Below the pieces are notes generated by a model. It was given only the letters and a program-made list of their open reading frames with translations, was not told where the DNA came from and searched no databases. This document shows, in pieces, positions 38,627-48,200 of a DNA stretch of 64,000 bases; the first letter of the stretch is position 1; every line of letters begins with the position of its first letter. Both the position numbers and the translations under genes were made by a program. Origin of the DNA: Shewanella sp. HN-41 (lineage in GTDB: Bacteria; Pseudomonadota; Gammaproteobacteria; Enterobacterales; Shewanellaceae); contig NZ_AFOZ01000013.1 of assembly GCF_000217915.1 (NCBI RefSeq), positions 124,001-188,000 of the forward strand, in the 5' to 3' direction.

Positions 38627-38664
38627 ACTTGTTACCTCGATTGTTTAGGATAAATAGATGTAAT

Positions 38665-38689
38665 TTAAATTGTGCACAATTTAATTGTG
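38665..38689. promoter_or_regulatory. Probable OhrR operator, overlapping palindromes
   Basis: A 20-bp perfect palindrome (TTAAATTGTG/CACAATTTAA, 38665-38684) overlaps a second palindrome (CACAATT-T-AATTGTG, 38675-38689). It lies about 40 bases upstream of the ohr start. AT-rich palindromes like this are the usual binding sites of OhrR. Binding is inferred. Confidence 0.8.
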
Positions 38690-38727
38690 ACAAACTATAA
38701 TTCGATCTTTACTGTGAATGCAAGTAT

Positions 38728-38739
38728 ATTGTGCGCAAT
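38728..38739. promoter_or_regulatory. Second probable OhrR site near the ohrR start
   Basis: ATTGTGCGCAAT matches the core of the first operator with one mismatch between arms, 25 bases before the ohrR ATG. It suggests that the regulator also represses itself. Confidence 0.6.
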
Positions 38740-38763
38740 CTATTTAAATTATCGGATCTTCCT

Positions 38764-39261
38764 ATGTCTAAAATTGAAACCAGCAATGGGTTATCTGCCG
38801 CTGATGAAATTGAAAACTCGGGTTTAGACAACGCGTTATGTTTGGAGCGACAGGTTTGTTTCTCTCTCTACAGTGCGGCCAATGCCATGGTGCGTGCCTA
38901 CCGCCCCCTGCTCGATAAGTTGGAGCTAACCTATCCGCAATATCTAGTGATGTTGGTGTTATGGGAGGAGCAGGGGATCAGTGTTAAAACCCTAGGGGAT
39001 AAACTTTTCCTCGATTCTGGTACTTTAACTCCTTTACTTAAGCGCCTAGAATCTAAGGGATTAGTCAGCCGTGGTCGCAGTGAACAGGATGAACGGGTGC
39101 GGGTGCTAGCCTTAACCCCTGAAGGGATCGCCCTTAAATCCCAGGCCAGTGACATCCCCCATTTGATGCGCTGTAAAGTTGGCGGTGAAGAGAGTGAGCT
39201 TAGGGCATTAAAAGCGATGTGTGATAAAGCACTTAAACAATTACACGCCAGTCTTGATTAA
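38764..39261 (+). CDS. ohrR: MarR-family organic peroxide sensor OhrR
   Basis: 165 residues from ATG 38764. An in-frame GTG at 38731 lies inside the operator and is rejected. It has a winged helix-turn-helix of the MarR type (SVKTLGDKLFLDSGTLTPLLKRLE, wing near RGRSEQDERV). The peroxide-sensing cysteine sits in LERQVCFSLYSA, as in known OhrR proteins, and another cysteine near the C-terminus (LMRC) fits the two-Cys type. It represses ohr until oxidised by organic hydroperoxides. Confidence 0.93.
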   Translation: MSKIETSNGLSAADEIENSGLDNALCLERQVCFSLYSAANAMVRAYRPLLDKLELTYPQYLVMLVLWEEQGISVKTLGDKLFLDSGTLTPLLKRLESKGLVSRGRSEQDERVRVLALTPEGIALKSQASDIPHLMRCKVGGEESELRALKAMCDKALKQLHASLD

Positions 39262-39396
39262 TAGCTTAAATACCATTTGCTTTAAGGCTAACGTGTTGAC
39301 ATAGTTGATCTTCATGGGCCAATAGCCGTATGTTATGGATAGAATGACTCCGATGGATAAGTTAGCAATGCAAGCGTTATTGCGGGTAAATAAGCC

Positions 39397-40572
39397 ATGG
39401 CCTCCTTCGATATAGCCATTATTGGCGGTGGGATCAGCGGTGTGGGTATCGCCCAATATGCGGTGGCGGCGGGCTACTCCACGCTTTTAATTGAAAAAGG
39501 AGAAATTGGCGGCCAAACCTCGGCGAATTCCAGCAAGCTTATCCATGGTGGCCTGCGCTATTTAGAGACAGGGCAAATTAGTCTAGTACGTAAGTCCCTA
39601 CTTGATAGGCGTAATTTACTCAATCTGGCGCCGACACTTGTGAAAGCCGTGCCCTTTTATATCCCTGTTTACGAGAATAGCCAGCGTAGTTCTTTGACGA
39701 TACGAGCCGGGTTGAGCCTATATGCAGTGTTAAGTGAGTTCGATCCTTTAGGGCGATTTATCTCAGTTCCAGCGGTCCATTGGCATCGTTTAAAGGGGCT
39801 TAAACTCTCGGGATTAAAGGCGGTATTTCAGTATTGGGATGCGCAGACTGACGATAAATTACTGACTCAAGCCGTGGCCCGCAGTGCACAGGCATTAGGG
39901 GCAGAGGTTTACGCCGAAGCCGACTTTATCGGTATGGAACATCAATCCCAAGGCTGTTCTGTGAGTTTTAAACATGCGGGAGAGATTCGGCGAGTCGAAG
40001 CCAGCCTTGTGATTAATGCGGCGGGGCCTTGGGTGAATGATATTATCGCGAAAGTGTCGCCCCCACTGGCGGGTGTCGAACTCGACTGGGTGCAGGGCGC
40101 GCATTTACTGTTGGATATTCCCGCCCTCGATGGCATCTTGTACTTGGAGTCCTGCTTCGATAAGCGGGTCATTTTTGTGATGCCTTGGTATGGTCAAACC
40201 TTAGTGGGCACGACGGAAACTGAGCTGACCTCATTGGATAAACCTCCCGAGGTGACTGAGTCTGAAATTAACTATCTCCTTGGTATTTACCGGCATTATT
40301 TTCCGCTATCGCCCGAGATAAATGATCTTAAGGCTAAGATAGTTAAGACCTTTTGCGGCGTGCGAGTCTTACCTAAACAGAGTTCCCAGGCCTTCGAGCG
40401 GCCGCGGGATGTTCTCATGCAAACATCGGTTTCCCATCCGCGGCTGCTGAGCCTATATGGCGGTAAATTAACGACTTTTCGTAGCACTTCGGCTGAAGTG
40501 CTCGAATGGATTGAGCAACGTCTCGGTAAGCGCCCGTCTATTGCCGATGTCGATTCGCTCACCTTAGGTTGA
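39397..40572 (+). CDS. FAD-dependent oxidoreductase, GlpD-like, short form
   Basis: This 391-residue protein has the FAD-binding IGGGISGVGIAQYA at the extreme N-terminus, then TSANSSKLIHGGLRYLE, typical of glycerol-3-phosphate dehydrogenase (GlpD). The C-terminal LYGGKLTTFR motif is also present. It is about 110 residues shorter than classic GlpD and lacks its helical C-terminal domain. It could therefore be a divergent glycerol-3-phosphate or 2-hydroxyacid oxidase. No glycerol kinase or facilitator gene is nearby. Confidence 0.85.
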   Translation: MASFDIAIIGGGISGVGIAQYAVAAGYSTLLIEKGEIGGQTSANSSKLIHGGLRYLETGQISLVRKSLLDRRNLLNLAPTLVKAVPFYIPVYENSQRSSLTIRAGLSLYAVLSEFDPLGRFISVPAVHWHRLKGLKLSGLKAVFQYWDAQTDDKLLTQAVARSAQALGAEVYAEADFIGMEHQSQGCSVSFKHAGEIRRVEASLVINAAGPWVNDIIAKVSPPLAGVELDWVQGAHLLLDIPALDGILYLESCFDKRVIFVMPWYGQTLVGTTETELTSLDKPPEVTESEINYLLGIYRHYFPLSPEINDLKAKIVKTFCGVRVLPKQSSQAFERPRDVLMQTSVSHPRLLSLYGGKLTTFRSTSAEVLEWIEQRLGKRPSIADVDSLTLG

Positions 40573-40685
40573 TAGGACGATAGCCGCGACGTTGAAGTTG
40601 TGCTGTTTTGGGGCGAGTACGAGGTGATTTTTTGCCGCAAAAACGCTACAGTATGGCGCTTTTTTACTGATCCCTAGGAACCGTC

Positions 40686-41855
40686 GTGAGTGCTGCCATA
40701 GTGAGTGCCAAAAGCCAATGTGGTTATTTTAATTTAGGCCAATGCCAATCCTGTCGCCATATTCAAGTTCCTATGGCACAGCAAGTGGCGGCTAAAACTC
40801 AAGAATTGCAGCAACTCCTCGCACCATTCGTTTCCAACCCCTTGGATATTTTCCAAGCGCCCATCTTTGGTGATGCCAGCGGTTTTCGTAATAAAGCTAA
40901 GATGGTGGCCCTAGGCGCGGCCCACGCACCTGTGCTTGGGATCGTCAGCCCGAGTGGTGAGGCGGTCAGCCTATGCGATTGCCTGTTATATCCTACTGAT
41001 ATGCAAGCGTTACTCCATCGTCTAGAGCGTTTTGTGCAACAGGCGGGCATTCCTCCTTACCGTGTCGATAAAGCCAAGGGCGAACTTAAATTTATCCTGC
41101 TGACCCGCAGCCAAGTGCGCGGTGAATATCTGCTGCGCTTCGTGTTGCGATCACAGGATGCCATCCCCCGTATTGAGCGTGAGCTGCCCGCATTGTTGCT
41201 GGAGTTTCCACAGATTAAAGTGGTATCGGTCAATATCCAACCCATTCATATGGCGATCCTCGAAGGGGATGAAGAGATCTTCTTAACCGAGAATACCCGC
41301 CTAGAAGAGCGGTTTAATGATGTCCCCCTGTTTATTCGACCTAAGAGTTTTTTCCAGACCAATCCATTGGTTGCGGCAAAACTGTATCAAACGGCTAGGG
41401 AGTGGGTTGCCCAATTTGAGCCAAAATCACTGTGGGATCTATTTTGCGGTGTTGGCGGTTTTGGCCTGCACTGCGCCTCAAAGGATATTCCATTAACGGG
41501 AATTGAAATTGAAGCCGAGGCTATCGTCTGCGCTAAGATGTCCGCGCAGATTATGGGGTTGGATAAAGTGCAATTTATGGCGCTAGACTCGACTGACTTT
41601 GCTAAGGGGGAAGCTGCTGAGACGAAACCCGATTTGATTATCGTCAATCCGCCGCGACGTGGTATTGGTGAGGCACTTTGTCAGTCCCTAAGTGAGTTTG
41701 CACCTAAGGCGATTTTGTATTCGAGCTGCAATCCTAAGACCTTAGCTAAGGATCTTACCCATATTCACGGTTATCGCCTTACTAAGGTGCAATTATTCGA
41801 CCTGTTCCCGCATACGGATCATTTCGAAGTATTGGCAATGTTGGTAAAAGAGTAA
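40686..41855 (+). CDS. rlmC: 23S rRNA uracil-747 C5-methyltransferase RlmC
   Basis: 389 residues from a GTG start. The N-terminal cysteine cluster ([12 protein letters not shown], then SLCDC) would bind a 4Fe-4S cluster as in RlmD/RlmC. The methyltransferase domain has [22 protein letters not shown]-type motif ([11 protein letters not shown]), and the catalytic cysteine in [12 protein letters not shown]. The lack of an N-terminal TRAM domain and the length point to RlmC (RumB) rather than RlmD. Confidence 0.93.
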   Translation: MSAAIVSAKSQCGYFNLGQCQSCRHIQVPMAQQVAAKTQELQQLLAPFVSNPLDIFQAPIFGDASGFRNKAKMVALGAAHAPVLGIVSPSGEAVSLCDCLLYPTDMQALLHRLERFVQQAGIPPYRVDKAKGELKFILLTRSQVRGEYLLRFVLRSQDAIPRIERELPALLLEFPQIKVVSVNIQPIHMAILEGDEEIFLTENTRLEERFNDVPLFIRPKSFFQTNPLVAAKLYQTAREWVAQFEPKSLWDLFCGVGGFGLHCASKDIPLTGIEIEAEAIVCAKMSAQIMGLDKVQFMALDSTDFAKGEAAETKPDLIIVNPPRRGIGEALCQSLSEFAPKAILYSSCNPKTLAKDLTHIHGYRLTKVQLFDLFPHTDHFEVLAMLVKE

Positions 41856-41864
41856 TTTTTTAAA

Positions 41865-43085
41865 TTATTCCGTTAATTCGAGCGGCGTATCACCCCAGAT
41901 AATGCTGATTTCTGCACCGCCAAGGTGAGCTGAGCGGCTAAGCTCCAGCTTGCCGTGGTGCCAAGTGGCAATTTTTTTCACTATATACAACCCCAAACCA
42001 AAGCCACTGCTATCACACTGCAAATGATCCCGTTCGAAGGCGGCAAATAGCTGCTTACCTTTACCCTCAAATCCAGGTCCATCATCTTCCACACTGATGC
42101 GATTCTGCCCATCTTCCTGAGCAAAATAGACATGGATTTCATGTGTCGCAAAGCGCATCGCATTTTGGATAAGGTTCTGCAATGCGATGGTCATTGTGGC
42201 GGGATCGAAGCGCGCATGCTGTGCCTGATACTCGAAACGGATCTTGATCTTAGGCTGATAAATTGCGTATTTTTGCTCCATTTTCGCCATGAAGAGGTCG
42301 ACGGACTGTAACTCTTGGCTAAGGTTTTGTTCCCTATGCTCGAGGCGCGCAAAGGAGAGGTAATTCGCTGCAAGCTGTTCTATTTCATCGATATCATCAT
42401 TCAAGCGCTTGGCATAGCTGGGATCAATCTGCCCTTTAATCAGCTCGAGGGCAAAGCGCATGCGGGCAAGGGGAGTGCGTACTTCGTGGGAAATGGTCCG
42501 CGATAGCTCCTTATGCATCTGAACAAAATCGATCATCTGATGACTGACGCTGTTAAATACCTTAGCTAGGGGGTAAATCGCCGAGTGTCTATGGGTATCC
42601 AAAGGGAGTTTTTGCGGTGATTTACCAAAATGAATGGCGGCTTGTTGTAAGTGGTGCAGATCCCGAAACACAGGCCAGATTAACCACAGGGCTACTAGGC
42701 TTAATGATGAGTAAAAACCAAGTAAAATCAAACTTGTGTTTGTTTCTTTCGGTGGGTGTGCCATCACGGGACCAAGGACTAGAATATGGGATTTATCTTT
42801 ATCTAGGTGGTAGTAATAGAGTTCGTCACCACTGTGGCGTAGGGCAAGGGTTTCTCCCTGTATCAGTAAGGCTCGCAAGTTATCGGGCAGGGAGAGTGAA
42901 TCCCTAGTGACCCGTTTGATATTGGCGGTTTTTTGCTCATCATAGGTTTGTAATAGGTCATCAACATCAATTTGATAACTGTATTCATCATCGGCAAAAT
43001 GTTCAGCCAGTTCACCAAAGCTCCAGATCACTAATCCGCAGGACAGCAGTAAAAAAATAAACAGACGATAGAACTGAAATTTCAT
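41865..43085 (-). CDS. Sensor histidine kinase of an OmpR-type system
   Basis: This 406-residue protein has TM1 (about 7-27), a short periplasmic domain of about 90 residues, TM2 (about 118-140) and a HAMP-like stretch. Then come HisKA with His200 in TISHEVRTPLARMR and an ATPase with N box LQNLIQNAMRF, VEDDGPGF and GFGLGLYIVKK. All residues for autophosphorylation are present. Its start overlaps the regulator stop by four bases (ATGA). It is the last gene of a four-gene overlapping operon with an outer-membrane MipA/OmpV protein, a layout also seen for CarRS (VprAB) next to OmpV in Vibrio cholerae; similarity of function is inference. Confidence 0.9.
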   Translation of the reverse strand: MKFQFYRLFIFLLLSCGLVIWSFGELAEHFADDEYSYQIDVDDLLQTYDEQKTANIKRVTRDSLSLPDNLRALLIQGETLALRHSGDELYYYHLDKDKSHILVLGPVMAHPPKETNTSLILLGFYSSLSLVALWLIWPVFRDLHHLQQAAIHFGKSPQKLPLDTHRHSAIYPLAKVFNSVSHQMIDFVQMHKELSRTISHEVRTPLARMRFALELIKGQIDPSYAKRLNDDIDEIEQLAANYLSFARLEHREQNLSQELQSVDLFMAKMEQKYAIYQPKIKIRFEYQAQHARFDPATMTIALQNLIQNAMRFATHEIHVYFAQEDGQNRISVEDDGPGFEGKGKQLFAAFERDHLQCDSSGFGLGLYIVKKIATWHHGKLELSRSAHLGGAEISIIWGDTPLELTE

Positions 43086-43813
43086 GTCAGCTCTTCCCCG
43101 GAAAATTCAGGTAAGTAGTTGAATAAATAACCTTTACCATGAATGGTGGTAATGGTTAATCCTGGCACATTGAGTTCGTCTAAACGTTTCCGTAAGCGGC
43201 TGATTTTAAGGTCTATAGCCCTGTCTAAGCCGTCATATTCACGGCCAACATACTGTTCGAATAAAAACTCCCGCGAGAGCACTTTGCCCGCATAGAGGAC
43301 GAATATCCACAATAGAGAAAACTCCTTAGTGGTGAAGGAGATCACTTCATCCCCTAGGTTGACCTGTTGCAGATTGGGATTTAACGCTAGATTGTGCAGT
43401 CTGAGCGAGTCTCGCGCTGTTTTAGGCTGCAGTTTTCTCAAGCTGGCTTTGATCCGCGCGAGGAGAAGCGGCGGCACAACGGGTTTTAGCAGATAGTCAC
43501 AGGCGCCTAAATCTAAGCCTCTGATTTGATCTAAGTGGCTATCGAGGGCGGTGAGAAAAATAATGGGGCAGGGATAACTGGCGGCAAGCTGTGGGTATAG
43601 GCTAAAACCATCCTGCCCAGGTAACATCACATCGCAAAGGATTAAGTCAAAATCGTCAGTATCTTGCCGTAACAGGGCATCCTCGGCGTTATCGAGGTGG
43701 ACAAGGTGAAAACCCTGTTGTTCTAGGTAAGTGCAAACGAGCTCTGCGAGGGGAAGATCATCTTCGATAAGCAAAATTTGGGACTGAGAATCCGTCATCC
43801 GCGTGCCTGTCAT
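43082..43813 (-). CDS. OmpR-family response regulator
   Basis: This 243-residue protein has an N-terminal receiver (acidic pair EDD, Asp61 in LCDVMLPGQDG, Thr in FLTAL, Lys in LLKPV) and a C-terminal winged-helix domain (EFSLLWIFVLYAGKVLSREFL, ending in the TTIHGKGYLF hairpin). It is the cognate partner of the overlapping downstream kinase and overlaps the DUF3019 gene upstream by four bases. It is likely a transcription factor for envelope genes, possibly this operon itself. Confidence 0.92.
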   Translation of the reverse strand: MTGTRMTDSQSQILLIEDDLPLAELVCTYLEQQGFHLVHLDNAEDALLRQDTDDFDLILCDVMLPGQDGFSLYPQLAASYPCPIIFLTALDSHLDQIRGLDLGACDYLLKPVVPPLLLARIKASLRKLQPKTARDSLRLHNLALNPNLQQVNLGDEVISFTTKEFSLLWIFVLYAGKVLSREFLFEQYVGREYDGLDRAIDLKISRLRKRLDELNVPGLTITTIHGKGYLFNYLPEFSGEELT

Positions 43814-44217
43814 AGTAAATTCCAGTTAAGTCCTCGACGCCTTCTTGTATTAGCGGGTTCAAATTTTGCCACTTTCACTAGGCCCGAAGTAATAATGTTG
43901 TTTTTGGGGTCCCTAAGTTCAAATAAGGTATCGTCGGCTAAGGTCAGTTGTACTTGGTATTTAAAATGGAGTTGGTTTTCAAAACAAGTGAGCGCTATGG
44001 GATGCTTTGCTACCCAAATGCAAAGGGACTTTGGCGTATCAGATTGATACTCAATGAGTAAGTCGAGGCGGCAGGCGGGATTTTCTGCTGTTACTGCACA
44101 TGTATTGGGCGTTAACGTGAGTTCATCGGCCTGTGCAAAGGGACTTATTAGGACTGAAATCACAAGGCTAAAGTAAGTGAACCATAGAGTGCTGGGGGAA
44201 TATTGTTTAAAAGCCAT
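43810..44217 (-). CDS. DUF3019-type exported protein
   Basis: About 135 residues from ATG 44217; upstream in-frame ATGs exist but would extend the overlap with the mipA-like gene to 44 bases. A signal peptide (about 1-30, ending AQA) precedes a mature domain with paired cysteines (NTCAV...PACRLDL and KSLCIW...ALTCFE) and a basic tail (TRRRRG). The spacing fits the uncharacterised DUF3019 family. It is translationally coupled at both ends to an outer-membrane protein and a two-component system, so an envelope sensing or stress role is plausible. Confidence 0.75.
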   Translation of the reverse strand: MAFKQYSPSTLWFTYFSLVISVLISPFAQADELTLTPNTCAVTAENPACRLDLLIEYQSDTPKSLCIWVAKHPIALTCFENQLHFKYQVQLTLADDTLFELRDPKNNIITSGLVKVAKFEPANTRRRRGLNWNLL

Positions 44218-45058
44218 AGCTAATTCCAATAAATCCAGAGACATAGCCATCTTTGTCGATCATAATACTATCGGTGATATCTTGCCCCAGCCAAGTGTAT
44301 TCCAAAATACCGACAAAATTAATATTCTCCCCTAGGGGGACATTGATCACGGCTTTGGCATAGTAGTTAAACGTGGCTGAAGGGTGATAGCGGGGATTAA
44401 TGGGCCCTCTTTCTTCGGGGGTTAATTGGTAATAATAGTTAAGGATATTCTGATTCTTACGGACAGTGCCTCCTTGAAATCCCAATGCGCCCCATGGGTA
44501 TTCAACACTACGCTTTAGGCGTAGCTGGATTTCATTTCCTTGATGTACCCCACTGATATCATGGAAGTAACCTAAGCTGATATCAGCAAATGGCGTTAGC
44601 CATGTGGCATTGATCCCACCAAGATAAGAAATATTGCGCTCAATCTCATCGAATTTGGGCTGTTTGGCTGTGATCGGGAGCCTAATGGGAGTGAAGCCTA
44701 AAATATCGCTCATAAAGAGCTTATTTAGCCCATCGAACTCGAAGAAAATGCCGTCATCATTGAGCTGTGTCTGTATATCGAGCAGCAGATTATCCGATTC
44801 ATGCAGGCTGTACCCTAAGGTAAAGTTTTCTGCATAAAACCGCTCACCGTAGTAAGACCAAGTTGGCAGTACATAGGTTTCAATCGATTTCGCTTGGGCG
44901 CGCGGATTTTCCATGCCGCCATAACCTAATGCTAACGCGACATGGAACTCGCCAGTTGTGATCATTTCTGAATGCTTGGGTTCGGCAACGGCGATCAGGG
45001 TAAATAGCGTTGAAAATAAAGCAATACTGCAAAGAAAGTACTTCATGGAAAACATCAT
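44207..45058 (-). CDS. MipA/OmpV-family outer-membrane protein
   Basis: This 283-residue protein has a signal peptide ending near AVAEP and alternating beta strands, and ends in an aromatic residue (ISYGF), as outer-membrane barrels do. Features such as VALALGYGGMENP and the C-terminal EYTWLGQDITDSIMIDKDGY fit the MipA/OmpV family. Family members act as scaffolds for murein enzymes or as barrels linked to stress and osmotic response. It is the first gene of the four-gene operon ending in the kinase. Confidence 0.88.
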   Translation of the reverse strand: MMFSMKYFLCSIALFSTLFTLIAVAEPKHSEMITTGEFHVALALGYGGMENPRAQAKSIETYVLPTWSYYGERFYAENFTLGYSLHESDNLLLDIQTQLNDDGIFFEFDGLNKLFMSDILGFTPIRLPITAKQPKFDEIERNISYLGGINATWLTPFADISLGYFHDISGVHQGNEIQLRLKRSVEYPWGALGFQGGTVRKNQNILNYYYQLTPEERGPINPRYHPSATFNYYAKAVINVPLGENINFVGILEYTWLGQDITDSIMIDKDGYVSGFIGISYGF

Positions 45059-45253
45059 ACATCCGAGTGATGGGATTATTTGAATCTAAACCAATCGCAG
45101 GTTAAAAGTCTGTAAAAATTTAACAAGTGTACAAAATGCTACATCAAAGCACTGTCTGACTCTGTTATCGAAATGATTATATGTTAATGCTGGTGTGAAT
45201 ATCTATTCAATATCCCACACCAGCCACTATAAATATAAGAAGGAGTAAGGACT

Positions 45254-48200
45254 GTGAAGATACGACTGATCACGAGTGCAATCGCCGTTGCACTCTATGG
45301 CGCGAGTAGTTTAAGTGCAGCAACGGGCATGGGTACCGAACTTAGAAAACCGATCAATAAGCTACAGGCTCCCAATGTAACAATGGAGCAACTAAAAAAA
45401 TTCAGCCAAACGACTAAGTCATCGAATAGTATGCTGCAGGATGACGGTCTCAACGTGCAAATTAACCGCCCAGAATCAAAATTCATCCGTGAAGAAGGCC
45501 TCAGCGGTGAGCAGGTTTATATTGTTCGCCTGCATGAAAAGTCGCTGGCAAACGCCGCCGTATCCGGGGCGTTTACGCACCAGGCATCGACTAAGAATGC
45601 GAAGCTATTTGTAGCGGGAAAGGCAGTTTCAAATCAAGTCGATAACTATAAAAGACAACTGCTTAACCGACAGAATGATGTTCTGAATTCTATCACCGCA
45701 TTAACGGGATTAACTGAGCTTCGTCGCCAATTCACGAATGCAATCAATGGGTTTTCAATCAAGATGACCCAAGAGCAAGCCGAAGCTGTCTCAAAACTCG
45801 GCAATGTGGCTTCAGTGCAACGCTCTAAAACCTATGAGTTGTTTACCGATGCGGGCCCAGAGCTTGTTCAAGCCGATAAAATCTGGACAGGAGAAGCGAC
45901 AGCCTCAGTTCCCTACAAGGGTGAAGGCATCATCATGGGGATTGTCGACACTGGGGTGAATACCGATCATCCCTCCTTTGCGGATATTGGCGGTGACGGT
46001 TACGATCACAGCAATCCCTGGGGCGCCGGTAAATATGTGGGCGATTGTACTAAGGCCAATTTCGATACGCTATGTAATGACAAGCTTATTGGTGTTCGCA
46101 GCTACCCTGTGATCACTGATACTTTTACTTCGGGCGAACTGGGGGCGACTCGTCCTGCAATTGGTGAGGATTATCAAGGTCACGGTTCTCATACTGCTTC
46201 GACAGCCGCGGGTAACGTATTAAAAAATGTCGATTTCTCCTTACCTCAATCGGGTGCTAGCGCCGATGGTGAAGTGGTTAAGGCTGGGCTTTTTTCGCAG
46301 ATCAGTGGTGTTGCCCCCCATGCCAATATTATTTCTTATCAGGTTTGTTACCCCGAAAATGATTTGTACCCCGGCTGTCCGGGTGAAGCATTGATCGCAG
46401 GGATAGAAGATGCCATTAGTGATGGTGTTGATGTAATTAACTTCTCAATTGGCGGCCAAGATTCCCACCCTTGGAGTGACGATGTTGAACTGGCATTTTT
46501 AGCGGCCCGCGAGGCCGGCATTTCGGTTGCCGTTGCTGCGGGGAATGCAGGTCAAGCGGGGGGATATGAAGAGTATTTTGGTGCGATTGACCATGCATCA
46601 CCTTGGCTACTGAACGTCGCCGCATCAACCCATGCCCGTGAGGTTGTGGTTGAAACTAAGTTGACCGATCCAACTGGTGGCAGCGAAGCGCCTAAGTGGA
46701 CAGAGATTGTCGGTGGCGCCATTAACCAAGAAAGCGTCACTGGGGTTGTCGTTAAGGCGGCTGACTACGGCAATGAGTATTGTGGAGAGCCTTTTGCAGC
46801 AGGCATTTTCGATAGCATCACAGATGCCGATGGCAATTTAACCGATGTTATCGTTGTATGTAAACGCAACGATCTTAAAGATCCCAACGGTATTGCCCGT
46901 ACGGTTAAAGCCGATAATGTCAAAGCCGCGGGTGGCGATGGCATGATCATGTACAACTATGCCAACGGCGATGCTATTGTCGGCACTGCGGCTTATTCTA
47001 TTCCGAGTGTGCATATCACTAAGGAAGAATGGGATGGCCGCTACGATAACGGTATGTCAGGTTATGGCCTTAGCGACTGGTTGGCTAAGGGGCAAGATCA
47101 TGTGCTGACCATAGGCAATACGCGTATTGAACGTGAGATGCACCCAGAAAATGCCGATTGGCTCGCTGCGTTTTCGTCCCGTGGTCCAAGTCCGTCGACG
47201 CCCGAAGCGCTCATTCCTGCCGTTGCAGCCCCTGGGGTCGATATTTATGCCGCTTACTCAGATGAGCATCCATTCTCATCTGCTCCCGCTTCCGGCGATT
47301 TTGCCTTTCTAAGCGGAACTTCGATGGCGTCACCCCATGCGGCGGGTGCGATGGCATTGCTACGCCAAGCCCATCCCGAGTGGAGTGCGGCAGAAATTCA
47401 ATCCGCGCTGACGATGACAGCAGACAATGTCGTTAAATATCGTCGTTTGAACCAAGCCACAGGTGATGAAGGGCTAGCCTCAACCTACCGCGCTGGCACT
47501 GGCCGAATTAACGTGGCCAATGCGGTAAAAGCGGGCCTCATTATGGACGAAACCGCTGCCAACTTTAAAGCCGCCGATCCGAAAAACGGTGGCGCCGTGC
47601 ATAAGCTGAATATTCCGCAATTAGTTAACTTTAGCTGCAAACCGACATGTCAGTGGGTGCGTACCGTTAAAGCCACTAAAGCGGGTTCATGGAAGGTTAG
47701 CCATGATGATGTGGTTAACTGGGCACTGGATATGCGTAGCCAGGCCGCTCAAAATGGGGTGACGATCAAGGTGACTCCAGAGGAGTTCACCTTAGCGGCC
47801 GGCGAAACCCAAACGCTGATGGTTGAGGCATCCATTATGGATACTCAAGATTGGTTTAGTAATGCCGAAGTTGAGTTGCACTCTAATCTCATTCTGACTG
47901 AGACCACAGGTTCTAGCCCTGAAGCCCATTGGCCTGTTGTATTTAAATACGATATGAACAATATGCCGGGACGTCTGCAGGCAACGGCCCACAGAAATGA
48001 AGGCAACTTTATCTTTAAAGGCATCGAAATAGCGGCAACCCAAACGCCGTTTGGCCGAGTATTCGAGCCCGTTAAGGCTGATGTTAAAACGCTCGTGCTG
48101 CCAAGCGATGACGATGGCTACTTCCCATGGGATAGCTATATAGATCCGAGTATTCCGCAGGAAGATCGTATGGACGAAGCGACACATAGCATCAGTATCG

